64,000 nucleotides of DNA from Vigna angularis (lineage: Eukaryota; Streptophyta; Magnoliopsida; Fabales; Fabaceae), in assembly GCF_016808095.1 (NCBI RefSeq), contig NC_068979.1, positions 10,253,001 through 10,317,000 of the forward strand, in the 5' to 3' direction. Both the position numbers and the translations under genes were made by a program. Numbering within the stretch: the first letter of the stretch is position 1; every line of letters starts with the position of its first letter. Positions 37,376 to 52,601 of the stretch are shown one piece after another. Below the pieces are notes generated by a model. The model was not told the DNA's origin. It saw only the letters and a program-made list of their open reading frames with translations, and ran no database searches.

Positions 37376-38526
37376 AATTTTAAAGTTTAAAGGTATTCAT
37401 ATACAGCTAAGCTGAACCGAACGCTCAAACATAGCATTTCATAGGAGGACGCTCGTTCTCAATCAGAGTTCTTTCCGAATGAAAGAATTCCATTTTAATT
37501 CATTTACTAGGAAACCGAACGGTATAAGACCGTACGATGACGAACGTACTTTATCATAGGGATTAATTTACATTCAGATTTTTCATCTATTACAGATTCC
37601 AGATTTCAACATATCATTTCATACTTTATACTTCATATCAATGTCAATTTATATACTTTATAACATCCATTCTAATATTTCATATTCAACATTATCATAT
37701 AGATTTATTTCATACACCATAACTATCCATGTTCATATTCATACATCTCAACCATCATCCATCATGCATTCATACTCATACTGCATACATACATTCATTC
37801 ATTCATCAACATGCATTTCGTTTTCAGCAAACATACAACATTGTACGAATTAAATCAATAAGCTTCCCTTACCCGGATTTGTAAGCAACTTGTCCTAAAC
37901 GCAAGGTTTTTGGTCTCGTCCAACTAATCGTTTTTCTACCCTCAATGCCACTTGACTCCTCCAAAACAATTCTAGCCACAGGAAAAACGAAATACTTAGA
38001 CTACACACTTGCATGCAGCCAAATCCTAGTTTTTCAGAAAACCTAAGAACGAACTACTAAAGGAGAACTTACCAGTTTCAGCTTTTGAAACTGTTCGGTC
38101 CAACTTGTAGCTCACGGTTCCACGAACGTCCCTACGGTCTCTGAAAGTTGATCGGAGAAGAGGGTGGTGAGTTTCAGTAGAGAGAAGGTGAAGGTTTCTA
38201 GAGAGAAGGTGGGGAAGATGAGAGGTTGAGTTCTGAGGAAGAAGAAGAGTGCGTGCAGGTGAGTAGGAGGGTTTTTCGAAAATTATTTTTGTTCAGTCCA
38301 AGTCCAATCGGACGAGTGTCTCCTCTGCTGACACCTGCACCCCCACTTCTGATTTCAGAAGCTTCTAACGTGACAAGTGGCGTTCGTGCATGCAGTGCAA
38401 AGTGGGTTTTAATTACCCTGAGCAGTGACGTGGTGTGCATTAATGGTGATTTGACATATATTTTGCAGTGTTGATTTCCTAGGGTCTTACATTCCCCCTA
38501 TCTACAAAAATTTTCGTCCTCGAAAA

Positions 38527-41500
38527 TTAGTACTTACCCTGAAACAGGTGGGGATATAAGTCTCTCATGGCGTTCTCCACTTCCCACGTTGAATCGCCAG
38601 TCTTCTCGTCCCACACCATTTTAACTAGACGAACGTCCTTTCCTTTGTAGTATTTGGTGCGGCTGTCTTCCACACGAACTGGTTGCAACTCCAACGTTCG
38701 GTCTTGGCGTAATTGGACGTCTTCCAACTCCAAGACATGAGAGGGATTGGCTATGTACTTCCGGAGTTGAGAAACGTGGAACACTGGATGAAGATTTGAT
38801 AGTTGAGGTGGTAACGCTAGTTCATACGCCACTGGTCCGATCTTCTTCAGGATTTGGTACGGTCCGACAAATTTGGGGGATAGCTTCTTTGGACGAACGG
38901 CTCTGCCTACCCCAGTGATCGGATTGAGTCGAAGGAATACATGGTCTCCTGCAGCGAACTCCAAAGGCCTTATTTGTCTATCCGCATAGGACTTTTGCCT
39001 GCTCAGGGACGTCTTCAATCTCTCTTGTATCAACTTCACTTTCTCGGTCGTTTGCTGGATGAGCTTAGGTCCGGTCAGTACGTTCTCTCCTTCCTAGAAC
39101 CAACAAAGTGGCGTTCGGCACTTCCTCCCATAGAGAGCTTCAAACAGCGCCATACCAATGCTAGACTGAAAGTTGTTGTTGTACGTGAACTCTACTAGCG
39201 GCAAGATTTCATCCCAAGCGCCTAAGTGATCTAGGACGCACGTCCTCAGTAAGTCTTCAAGCGTCTGGATGGTTCTTTCAGACTGGTCGTCCGTTTGAGG
39301 GTGATAGGCTGAACTCATCTGCAACTTGCTTCCCAATTCACCTTGCAAGGATTGCCAAAACCGAGATGTGAATCTCGTGTCTCGGTCAGAAACGATACTT
39401 GAAGGGACTCCATGCAAACGAACGATCTCTCTGATGTACAGCTTAGCTAGATTGGTCATTGACATCTTCAAGTTAACTGCCAGGAAGTGGGCGTTCTTCG
39501 TTAATCTATCCACGATCACCCAAATTGAATCATGATTTCTGACCGTGCGTGGTAGATGGGTCACGAAATCCATGGAGATGCTGTCCCACTTCCATTCTGG
39601 AATTTCCAATTGTTGAAGTAAGCCGCCTGGTCTTTGGTGTTCCGCCTTGGCTCTTTGACAAGTTAAACATGATGCCACAAAACGAGCGACATCACTCTTC
39701 ATTCCAAGCCACCAGAACGACTGTCGAAGGTCTTGATACATCTTAGTCATACCAGGGTGTATGCTAAGACGACTATGATGCCCTTCCTCCAAAATGATCC
39801 GCTTCAGCTCGCCATCATTAGGAACGCACGTCCTACCCATGTAACGTAATAGGTCGTCCGTTCCAGTACTGAACTCCTTGGCCTGATCTGAACCGAGTGC
39901 GCTTAAAATCTTCACTAGCTCTTCATCCTCGCGTTGTTTCATCCTGATACGGTCGAAGCCGTTGCTGGATATTCTAAGGTTACAACATTTGATGCTGTTC
40001 TGCTCCAATTCAAACTGCAACCTTAGATCTCTGAAGCTCTCCACCAAACTGAGTTCTTTTACCATCATTACCGAGACGTGAACTGCTTTCCTGCTTAGGG
40101 CGTCCGCCACTACGTTCGCCTTTCCCGGATGATAAAGCAGCTCAAAGTCATAGTCTTTCAAGAACTCTAGCCAACGCCTCTGCCTCATGTTCAACTCCTT
40201 CTGATCAAATAAATACTTGAGGCTCTTGTGATCACTGAAGACTTGGAACGTAGATCCGTACAAGTAATGCCTCCAAATCTTCAGTGCAAAGACGACCACT
40301 GCCAATTCCAGGTCGTGCGTTGGGTAATTCCTCTCATGAATCTTCAATTGACGAGACGCGTACGCTACCGCTCGCTTCTCTTGCATAAGCACACATCCCA
40401 ACCCTTGGTGAGACGCGTCGCAGTATACTTCAAAGGGCTTGGAAGTGTCAGGAATGACTAACACTGGGGCGCTCGTCAACTTATTCTTCAACTCCAGAAA
40501 GCTCGCTTCACACCGATCAGTCCAAGCGAATGGGTGATCCTTGCGAGTAAGCTGCGTCAGCGGTGCTACTATCTTAGCGAATCCTTCAATATAGCGTCTG
40601 TAATAGCCCGCGAGCCCCACGAAGCTATGTACCTCAATGACCGAACGCGGACTTTCCCATTCCAGTACCGCTCGTACCTTAGTTGGATCTACCGAGATAC
40701 CTCCAGCTGACACAATATGTCCCAAGAACTGTACTTCCTTCATCCAAAATTCACACTTGGACAGCTTTGCATATAACTCCTTTTCTCTCAACACGTTCAG
40801 CACTGCCCTCAAGTGTTCTTCATGTTCGTCCTTGGTCTTGGAGTAGATGAGAATATCATCTATGAAGACGACCACAAACTTGTCCAAGTACGGTCTGAAG
40901 ATGCGATTCATATATTCCATGAACACTGCAGGAGCGTTCGTTACTCCAAATGGCATTACTACGTACTCATAATGCCCATAACGAGATCTGAACGCTGTCT
41001 TCTGGATATCTTCCTCCTTAACTCTGATTTGATGGTATCCAGATCTCAAATCAATTTTAGAGAACACTGCAGCCTCATGCAGTTGATCCAACAAATCATC
41101 TATCCTTGGCAGTGGGTACTTGTTCTTAATGGTCAACTTGTTCAATTGCCTGTAATCAATGCAAAGTCTGGAGCTGCCATCCTTCTTCTTCACTAAGAGA
41201 ACAGGCGCTCCCCAGGGTGATACGCTCGGCCTAATAAATTGTTTATCCATCAGTTCTTCAATCTGTACCTTAAGTTCAGCTAACTCCGAAGGCGACATCC
41301 TGTAAGGCTGAACTGAGATGGGGGCTGCCGTCGTCACCAAATCAATGGTGAATTCAACTTCACGAACAGGAGGCAGTCCCGGTATTTCTTCCGGAAAGAC
41401 GTCCGGAAACTCATCCACAACCGATCGTCCATTACTGTCACTAGTGAACGATCGTCCTTTTACCAATCCTCCGAATTCCTGATCTTCATGCGTCATAATC

Positions 41501-43086
41501 AGGAAACAGCTGGCGTCCTCCATAATGTCTTCTTTCAGTTGGCCGAGCGTTACTGACAATTCTTCTTCTTCTTCTTCATCCGGAAAGATTAACTCCTTCT
41601 TACCACAGTCTATAAGAATGCGATTGGTAGCCAACCAATCCATTCCTAAAATCACTTCTAATTCCTTCAAAGGCAAACAGATTAAGTTCACCTTATAACT
41701 ACGCCCCTCAACTACCACAGGACATCTAATGCATACGGTAAACGTCCTAATCTCTCAAGCCGCTGGGGTTGATACCACCAAGTCGAACTGCATTTCTCTC
41801 TCTGTTATTCCCAATTTTTCAACACACGCCTTCGAGATGAAGGAGTGAGTCGCCCCCGAATCATACAGTACACGACATGGCATTCCATACAACAAGCATT
41901 CACCAGTTATAAGATTACCTGAGCTTGCTACCTCCGCTCCAGTTATAGCATATACTCGTCCAACTGCTTGTGCTCGTCCACCTCTTGGCTGATTCCTCCC
42001 AGCGTTCGGTGGTCTCATCACTGCTCGCCCTCCAAAGTTGCACTCATTCACCAAATGCCAATTCCTTCCGCAACGAGTGCAATGCTTTCCTCCCACCAGC
42101 TGAGGGCACGACGAACGATAATGTGGCCCTCCACATTGGAAACAGATGACGTTTCCCTGCTGTCCAGACTGTCCGGTAGGAACCAGTGTTTGAGACCCGC
42201 TTGTGTTAGATGGCTGATTTGGACGAGCGTAAGGGGATCTCCTCTAATTGACGTTGCTTCTTGATACGACTGGTCCCCTTACAACCTGTTGTTGCTTCTT
42301 GTGCCGTTCAGCTTCTGCCATATTCTTTTCTAACACCTTGGCCCTCTCAACCATGGCAGGAAACGTTCGGATACACAAGCTGGAAATTAACACTTTCAAA
42401 TCACTCCGCAGACCGTTCTCAAACTTCCTACATTGCCACTCTTCACTGGTGGCCATCGTATTGAACCTGACGAGATGTTTGAATTTGTTGGTGTATTCAG
42501 AAACGGACATCCTACCTTGAACCAGCTGCAGAAATTCAACTTCCTTGGCAAAGCGGACGCTGTCAGGGAAGTACTCTTCATAAAACTTGCTTCTGAATAC
42601 TTCCCAGGTGATCGGATTTTGAGCGTCCGTTAAGATTGCCCTCATGCTCGCCCACCAGTGGCTTGCTTCCCCAGTAAGAAGATATTCGGTGAACGCCAAC
42701 CTGTTCTCATCCGGGCATTTCTTGGCGTTGAATATTCTCTCCATATCCCTCAGCCACTGATCGGCTTCGTTCGGGAGGCACTTCCCACTGAACTTGGCTG
42801 GATGGTGTTGCAAAAAGCTCTCCAAACTCCACTCGGTTGGATGATTTGCGGTTGAAGAGGAAGCTCCAGGCGTACCTCTGGTGGCAGCAATGAGATCCAT
42901 TAACTGTCTCTGAGTAGCCTCAGAGTTTTCACGTGCGGCCTCTAGACTACGTAGAGCAGCTGCGTTCTGCTCCATGAGGGTGGTATTCTGTTGTTGGAGT
43001 CTCTCGATCACAGTTTCCAACAACCTAGCGTTGTTGGGAGCATCAGGTTCGTTTGGTTGTGGAGGAGGAGGGAGTCTAGGCGCCAT
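38527..43086 (-). pseudogene. TE2 gag-pol polyprotein with three in-frame stops
   Basis: One continuous frame of 1520 codons from ATG 43086 to the stop at 38527. It is interrupted only by TAG at 42244-42246 (after gag, before the zinc knuckles), TGA at 41755-41757 (protease region) and TAG at 39094-39096 (after the integrase core). No frameshift was seen. Gag (LTGEASHWW), one intact zinc knuckle (CTRCGRNWHLVNEC), protease [21 protein letters not shown], RNase [12 protein letters not shown], integrase SDRDTRF and the chromodomain-like tail are all recognisable. It probably cannot make a full polyprotein unless the stops are read through. Confidence 0.93.
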
Positions 43087-43222
43087 TAGTTCTCTGGACC
43101 AGAGAAAAATGAACGTTAATAATGTTCAAGAGTTAAAAATAATAACTCATTAAACATACAATAAGCACACAGCAAAAACACAGTGCACTCATAACCTACA
43201 GTGTCCATAAAAGAACAAAACT

Positions 43223-43234
43223 GCTCTGATACCA
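43223..43234 (-). other. TE2 primer binding site (tRNA-iMet)
   Basis: Minus-strand TGGTATCAGAGC next to the 5' LTR, identical to TE1. Confidence 0.9.
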
Positions 43235-43239
43235 CTAAA

Positions 43240-45100
<1,861 letters not shown>

Positions 45101-45498
45101 CCTTCCAAATCCACGAGCTCTCCACTTCTCCTCTCTCAAGTCTGCAGCAAGCCTTTCACTCTTCCAGAATTTCAGAATCCAGCCCCCTTGAATCCATGGG
45201 GTCTTCTCTTTTAAAGAGGAAAGAAGATCGTGCATTCCACTAGGTGGTGCTAGCTGGACGAATCTCAATCATTCCCTTCCACTCCTCAGTGCAATGCCCA
45301 CCAACGAAGGGGATGATGGTGTTTCCTTAGTGGCTGAAACACTTCAAAGTGGAGAGACCCACCTTCCATCAGCTACTGCCCACTTCCTTGCTGGATGTGG
45401 AGCCTCTCCCCACCACTTCAACCGAACGTGCAGCTACCCACGTGAAGCTCTTCCCCCACCACATCAATTAACAAAGGACGCTCGGTCCTTACAGTTAG

Positions 45499-47002
45499 GA
45501 TGGGGCTAGCCCCAAATTAAATTAATTCATTTTTAATGTTTTTTTAGTTATTTCTTTTATTTATTTTACAAGTTTAATAATTTTCAAAATTTACATGATA
45601 TTTAATATCTTTTTAATTAAATATAAATGTATAAATATTGATTTTATAAAAACTTATTTAAAATAAATTTTTAATTATAAGTATATTCTAAATATATAAT
45701 TTTATTATTTTGGAAAGTTGAAAAAGAAAATTTTTATTATTATTTTTATTTAAAAGAAAATGAAAAAAATTTCAAAAAAGAAATTATAAAAGTAACACAG
45801 TTGAAAATTCGATTTTTCAATAATGGAATTCTGATATCTATATAAATATTTGAAATATTAATTATGGATAGATTTTAAATTCGAATCTATTGATTGGATG
45901 AATTTTTAATAACGGTGTAAAATTTTTATTTTTTATAGTTTGTCATATAAAATTCTTTTGTTGAATGTTTTGCATAGATATATATGCATTAAAAAATTAA
46001 ACCACAAACTTTGTAAAGTTTAAAATTAATTTCACGTAATAAAAGAACTAATTTTTTAGTGAAAATCCTTGTTAGGCAAAATTCTTATAAATATCATAAA
46101 TGTTAGTATACAAGATCTAGATGTAATCCTAGTGGTTATAAAATCAGATTTTTTTTTTCTAACCTCTTAGATTAAATTAATATTCTAAAATCATACTTAT
46201 CTTTATCCAACAAAGATCGTTTTTATTGAATTATTTATCATAATTGAGCCGATTGTAATAAAAAATAATTAAATAATAGATACAATATTTTTAAATAAAT
46301 ATAATGTTATAATTTATAATACTAAAATTAAAATTATTATTGTATTTAATTATTAACATATAAAATAAATAATAATTATAATAATTATAATAATAAATAA
46401 ATTACATCAATGTCTCTTAATAAGAAACTAATAAAAAAGACAAATGAATACAATATAAAATATATGAAAAAGACATAAAAATATATAAATTGATGTAAAT
46501 GACTAAATTATACGTTTCATAAATTTTTTTTAAAAGAATTATATAACTTTGTAAATAATAAATATTAATTTTATTAAATTTGGAAAATTTAAAAAGTTAA
46601 AAAGTTATTAAGTCAAAATTTTAACATGTTCACACCAACTAAAAATAATGTAATTTTGATCACAAATCTTAATCGAATTATATTGATTTAAACTAGTGAC
46701 AAAATAGATTACCATCTATAAATAAATTCGTTAGTCCATCAAAATTTTACAAATTAAATTAAATTTTTTAACTTTTAAACCTATTTTATGTGGATATCTC
46801 TGAACCGTCAAATTTACAAACCAAAATTAAGATGAAAAAATTATCAAAACAAAATTTGGAAATTAAGGAATAATTGTATAAAAGCATTATTATTAAACTA
46901 ATTAATATAGAAACAGTTATGAAGTAGAAAATTAATTTTATTGGTAAAAAAATATAATTACACATGAATCAATTATGATTATAAGTTATTATTAACTGTC
47001 AA
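45499..47002 (-). repeat. Inverted AT-rich arm of the PPR palindrome
   Basis: Starts GATGGGGCTAGCCCC and continues as the reverse complement of 32820 down to 32047 and 30865 down to about 30140, without the composite insertion. It ends at 47002 where another LTR begins. No gene. Confidence 0.85.
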
Positions 47003-48789
47003 TGTAACATCCCGATTATATAATAACAAATATTACATAATAAAGACGTCAACATTCTAATAAAGAGAACAGTCAGAGCATGACGTGTAATTAAATGTGA
47101 AATTACAGTCATTCAGAAATAAAGAAACGGAAATTCAAACTTGAACAACTTAAAGAGTCAAATACTACAAGAGTTCATATAGGAAATTCCTAAGAAGACT
47201 ACTCGGCAACCTTAGTATCCTCCAACTCTTGCTCCAAAGGGATCTCCTCAACAACGTCTGCTCCCATCCAAGTGGATGATCATCGCCAGAGAAACATACC
47301 CAAACAGCACATAACACAAACAATGCAAGGGTGAGCTAGAAAAAAAAAGCATGTTATACATATAGCACAGTTAATTTATGTTATCATACATAGAACAAAT
47401 AAGACATACTCGTTAAACCACAATTCACACACTCACACGTCATGCAAAAGTCCTTCAAACATGGTACAAGACTCATCTTTACACTTGCGTAGTTCAGCTG
47501 GCACTTCCCAACACTAGCAAGGTAAATACACGACTCATCTTTACACTTGCATAGTTCAGCTGGCACTTCCCAACACTAGCAAGGTAAATACACGACTCAG
47601 CTTTACACTTGCATAGTTCAGCTGGCACTTCCCAACACTAGCAAGATAAATCCACAACATACGACTCATCTTTACACTTGCATAGTTCAGCTGGCACTTC
47701 CCAACACTAGCAAGGTAAATACACGACTCATCTTTACACTTGCATAGTTCAGCTGGCACTTCCCAACACTAGCAAGGTAAATCCCCAGGAAATGAATTTA
47801 ACTCCAACACTATTTGTAGAATACTATTCGGGCGAGCACTATTCACCGAACACCATGGACAAACGTTACTGAACGAACACTACTTTCCAACCACCAGGCC
47901 GAAAACTATTTGAACGTACGTTAATTTCCAACCCTGCCGAACACTCTTTGACGGACGCCGTTAAATCTTATACAATCAGACCGAACGCTAAAATCGAACA
48001 CCTCCAGTATTCAGTCGAACGCTAAAACCGAACACCTCCAATATTTAGTCGAACGCTAAAACCGAACACCTCGAATATTCAGCCGAACGCTAAAACCGAA
48101 CATCATATCGAATCGACTACTGCTTTGACGAACGCTCAACGATTGAACCTAAGAATACTAACTCAAGGTCGAACGCTCACAATAACAAACATACCAGGCC
48201 GAACGCTGACATCACAATTCAACCAAAACCGAACGCTCAAGATCCAAACCTAAGAAGACCAACCTGAGGCCGAATGCTAATAATCATAAATAAACGAACG
48301 CCCACAATCGCAATTTAACAAAGGCTGAGCGACTAACATTCAAATCCAAAAATTACAACTTTAGGACGAACGACTACAATCACTGATTCACCAAAACCGA
48401 ACGCTCATAATCAGAATTAAACCATGACCGAATGCTCAACATTGCTACCCGAAAATACTAAGTTAAGAACGAACGCTCATACTCGCTAATACACCAAGAC
48501 CGATCGTTTAAGATTTCAAACTTAGAATATCCAATTACGGCCGAACGCTCACAATCACAATTATTCAAAAACGAACGCTATTTTCTAAACTTAACAATCC
48601 AAATTGAGACCGAACTCTCACAATCGAGAACACTTCATCAAAACCGAACGCTCAATTCCTAATACAGAAACAAGACCGAACACTAAAGATCACTGTGAAT
48701 ATCAATTTAAGGACAGACGCCTACAACCACTATTGAATCAAAACCGAACGCTTATTAATCCACCAAAAACCGAACGCTTAAAACTGGGA
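47003..48789 (-). mobile_element. Truncated LTR of the TE3 family
   Basis: Starts TGTAACATCCCGATTATATA like TE3. It contains five tandem 62-bp units (47470-47785, each with ACTCATCTTTACACTTGC) and then many CCGAACGCT words. It is broken off near 48789, where the inverted duplicate of the copy C flank starts, so no target duplication can be checked. Confidence 0.75.
47455..47785. repeat. 62-bp tandem repeat
   Basis: ACTCATCTTT or a one-base variant recurs at 47471, 47533, 47595, 47664 and 47726, i.e. spacings of 62, 62, 69 and 62. Confidence 0.9.
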
Positions 48790-49349
48790 TCACGTATCTC
48801 CATTTTTGATGGAGAATCAAGGATCACGTAGTTCTGGCCAAAAATATTGTTTCTTGTTTGAAAATATGGATGTTTTTAGTTTTTGAAGATTTTATATTTT
48901 TTTGTGTGTTTTATATAAGAAAGGAAAAAATGTTTTAGCACAAGGACGATGCGAGACGTGTGCTTAATCTTTAAAACATATTTTTGTGATTTATTTAAGA
49001 AAAAGAAAAAATTTCTAGCACAAGGACGATGCGAGCGATCACACGTGTGCTTAACATTTAAAACATATTATTTTTTTTTAAATTTTTATGTAAAACGACA
49101 AAAACAAGTGTAATGAATATAAATAAAGCAAAGGGGTGGAGTTATCATACAAGGGGTTACATGCAATAAAAACCAACTAATAAAAAGAAAACAAATAATA
49201 AAAAAACGAGAGGACATCCCAATAGGAATAGGGGTGCAGAGATGAAACCAGAAGTGTGGAGAAAAATTGAAGCTCTTTTGTTTGGGCCAAAACCCCTCTT
49301 TTTTTTTTGTATCTGTCAGGGGTGTGAGGATGAAATTTGGAGATGTCAT
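48790..49349. other. Inverted duplicate of 25211-25810
   Basis: Includes two copies of the unit with AGCACAAGGACGATGCGAG (48935-49075) and the spacer matching 25211-25527. It is a truncated LTR-like remnant with no gene. Confidence 0.65.
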
Positions 49350-49660
49350 TGAGTATTTGCTGGTCCAGGCCCAATACCTCTTCTATCTTCTTCAATTAGA
49401 AACCACTAGGGTTTTCTTTCTCATCCAGGAACGTGAAACAAATGGGAACGAGAGCTGCTTCTTCATCATCCATGGCAGCCATAGTCCAGCCCGTCGTGCG
49501 TCCTCGTGGTCGGCCGAGAAAGTCACCGGCAACGTCACCTCTGCTGGCAACGCCGCCACACATTGCGGCGTTTCTTCCTCCATGCACTCGGGGGACGAGC
49601 TCCGAGTCGGAGGGATGATGTTGGCCGTGTCAAGATTAGGTCAAACAATACTCATAAAAA
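49350..49660 (+). pseudogene. AT-hook-containing gene fragment, copy 3
   Basis: From 49433 the frame reads MKQMGTRAASSSSM, then VRPRGRPRKSP and an Ala/Pro-rich run to about 49618. Fullest of the three copies (see 2930 and 25168). One AT-hook core (RGRP) is the only recognisable motif. An untranslated leader with CAGGCCCAATACCTCTTCTA is conserved upstream, so it may be a repeated promoter and first exon. Function unknown. Confidence 0.4.
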
Positions 49661-49915
49661 CAATTTTATTTGTCATATCTAATTTCTATTTGTCCTTTTC
49701 ATTTTTAGTATCATTTCACCGAATGTCGAAACACATCCTTAATTTTTTTTTTCATTTTGAGTTTATTGTATAACAATGTGTTATAGGTATATGTTTACTC
49801 TTTCTACATATTAAAAATTTAAAGTCAACTCGAGAAGAAGAATGTGGAGGGACAACAATCATATTTAGTATGATATGGACAATTTTAGGACAATTACTTC
49901 AATATATTTTTTTCT
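49661..49915. other. Spacer, partly missing from the copy C block
   Basis: 49630-49835 is absent at the equivalent point of copy C (25068). 49840-49915 matches 25068-24988 in reverse. No gene. Confidence 0.6.
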
Positions 49916-49924
49916 TTTATTTTA

Positions 49925-50291
49925 GGCTTAATTACCTACTTAGTCCCCATGTTAGGAGGTAATTTTTTGTTTAGTACCCGGTTTTAAAAATGTAGGCATT
50001 TGGTACCTATGTTTTGAAATTTGTATCAATTCAATCCTATCCAGTTAACGACGTTATAATTGATGCGAGAAATTAAGGACGTTAACGAAGATGCATTCAA
50101 ACATTTGATAGCTATTCCACCCAGGCTATCATTAACGTCCTTAATTTCTCGCATCAATTATAACGCCGTTAACTGGATAGGATTGAATTGATACAAATTT
50201 CAAAACATAGGTACCAAATACCTACATTTTTAAAACTGGGTACTAAACAGAAAATTACCTCCTAACATGGGACTAAGTAGGTAATTAAGCC
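49925..50291. mobile_element. Miniature MULE (367 bp) containing a transposase piece
   Basis: The TIRs begin GGCTTAATTACCTACTTAGT and run inward to CGTTATAATTGATGCGAG on both sides. A perfect 9-bp duplication TTTATTTTA lies at 49916-49924 and 50292-50300. The core 50060-50129 is nearly identical to transposase codons at 53002-53070 of the large MULE, and the first 28 or so bases of that piece are repeated in reverse at 50130-50160. The whole element folds into one hairpin. Copy C (24979-24987) is the empty site. Confidence 0.93.
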
Positions 50292-50300
50292 TTTATTTTA

Positions 50301-51494
50301 TTATGTCAAGTAACTTTAAAATATCGGGATAAATATATAAATAAAAAGATCAAATATAAACAAGCTGTAACGAATTGAAAATACAATTCCAAACATCTTT
50401 AGAACTTAAACAGGAAGAAATAACAAAATCAATATTAATTATAGTTTACCATTGATAATTTATTTTATTACAATACATCTATGAAAACTCTAGAGTCTAG
50501 ATTGACTTTTTTTAATGGAATGAATGGCGTTAAATTGGCCAGTTTTTTTATAGGATAACTCTGATGATTATTGTGGATGTTTTTCTCTACTGTATCTCAA
50601 TTTCGGAGAATGCAAATATGAGGGGATTCCGAACACTGGAGTTATACACTACTATCGCAATGAAGAGGGAAGCACGTGTTTATATAACTTAAAATTACAC
50701 TACGTGTATTGATTTTTAAAATTACACTACATGGTGATGATGGAAGATTAAAGTGTTTTAAATACTCTAAATCAGTTCAGCAAATCAATCAAATTCTAAG
50801 AAAATGTGTTTTAAATGTTATATAAATTAATCCAACAAATCAATCAAATTTTAACAAAACATAGTTAGAATACTTCTACAACTCTAGTATATCTTTTTCT
50901 TCTGAGTTACGTTACTCTATCGGAAAATCTAGTTGTCACGTGGAACACGGTAGCTTAACTCATGACTTCAGTGACAAGAAAATGACTCTAGTAATCTCTC
51001 TAAATTATTTAATCTAATCTATTTTGCCAATCCATTTTCAAATTCAGACATGTAATAGTTCCTCAAATTTAAAAATTTCCCAGTTTAAGCTCACCATCAG
51101 TTGAATATCCATGCTAGATAAAGGAAAGGACAATTTTTTTTTTTACTTTCAAATTAAAAAGTAATAAACGTCAACTAGAGGAAGAAAATGAAATGGGAAA
51201 AATCACATTTACATGAAGTATTATAAAAAAAAAATATAACAGAAAATTCGCCACTGTGTGTGTATCTTAAAAAATTTCGAGCTGTCGTTGTGTTTGTCCA
51301 ACAGAAAACCAAATATCAATACATTGTAAACGATTTCGCATGACTACCGAAAGAACAACATAGCGCTCCTTTGATCAGCTGTTATGTCTCTTTTTCTCTT
51401 GTATTCTCTTAGGATCCAAATCAAGTAACGTGTATCTTTGAAAATTCTAGAGCTCAAGTTCTTTTTGTAGGCAAATTATCTGAGAGTCGCATAC
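50301..51494 (-). other. Flank E: 3' flank of PPR copy D, displaced by TE6
   Basis: Reverse complement of the copy A/C downstream DNA (1697-2695 and 24780-24975). It ends at CGCATAC (51494), exactly where copy D's own 3' region stops on the far side of TE6 (62855). It is therefore the downstream continuation of copy D. No coding sequence. Confidence 0.88.
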
Positions 51495-52601
51495 TGTTGA
51501 GAGGGTCGCACCTCACACAAAAGTTGATTGCAAAATTAATGCAGTATAAGCTAGGAAGTGACTCCTAGGTCGTCTCTCAAGGACCAAATTTAGTTCAGTC
51601 TCAGATCAAACACATTGTGGGGGGGTTTGTGAAGATTTTTTTTGAGAATGCAAGTGAACTAAATTAAAATGCGAATGTGAACACGGAAAGAAACGAAGAA
51701 TTAAAATGGTTGGTCAGTGAAGCTAACATTACAACTAAATCAAAGAAAACTTGCGTGTCTCACTTAAATTGAAATTGCTAAATGTAACATTGAAAGTGAC
51801 AAGCATAAGAAATGAAATTAAATGTGCAAGGTGTGGAAAGCGGCAGTAGACATAAAACATTCAATGCAAAAACTTTAACTAATTTAAAGGAGTGAGAATT
51901 AACTTCCGTGTGACAATGAGCATTGAAAGAAATGGTGAGTAAGCACAAAATGATTTAAAAGTTAGCAAACATTCATGAATGTATTCAATATGAAAATTGT
52001 AACCAAATTAAGTATAAGATCAAGCATTTAAAATAGGCTTAATTACCTACTTAGTCCCCATGTTAGGAGGTAATTTTCTGTTTAGTACCCGGTTTTAAAA
52101 ATGTAGGCATTTGGTACCTATGTTTTGAAATTTGTATCAATTCAATCCTATCCAGTTAACGGCGTTATAATTGATAACGTTTTTGTGACTGTGGATGTGA
52201 TTTGCGCAATCAATTGCGTCGTGGGAATGAGGTGGCTTAAGTTACTTGACGTGGCAGGCAGAATTGGGAATTTGAAATGGGGTTACATTTTTTAAATTGG
52301 GGAAATAAACTAATTAGGGTTTTTTTTATTCTACGTTAAAAAACATTAGGAATAGTAAGTTAGAAATTGGGGATTTTTCATTCATTGTTGTGGTTGATAA
52401 TGTGGAAGGATTTGCGAGCAAAGGTTGATACTGAGTGAAGGATTGTCGTGGTTGTGGAACGAGATTTGTTGAGCGAAAAGGCGTTGTGAAGTATCTTGCG
52501 GTGTGTCAGCTATTGCGGCGGGTGAGCGATAGCGGTAGCGGTGGTATCCCTTTGGAGGCGGAAAGGTGAAAGGTGCACTTTTTATGAGTTCTTTTATGTA
52601 G

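Larger units (their letters stand above)
35844..38491 (-). repeat. TE2 LTR (biological 3' LTR), 2648 bp
   Basis: Contains an (AT)n run at about 36310-36370, 35-bp tandem repeats at 37100-37370, and a single-copy segment 37380-38050 missing from the other LTR. The adjoining purine tract is TAGATAGGGGGAA on the minus strand (38492-38504). Confidence 0.93.
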
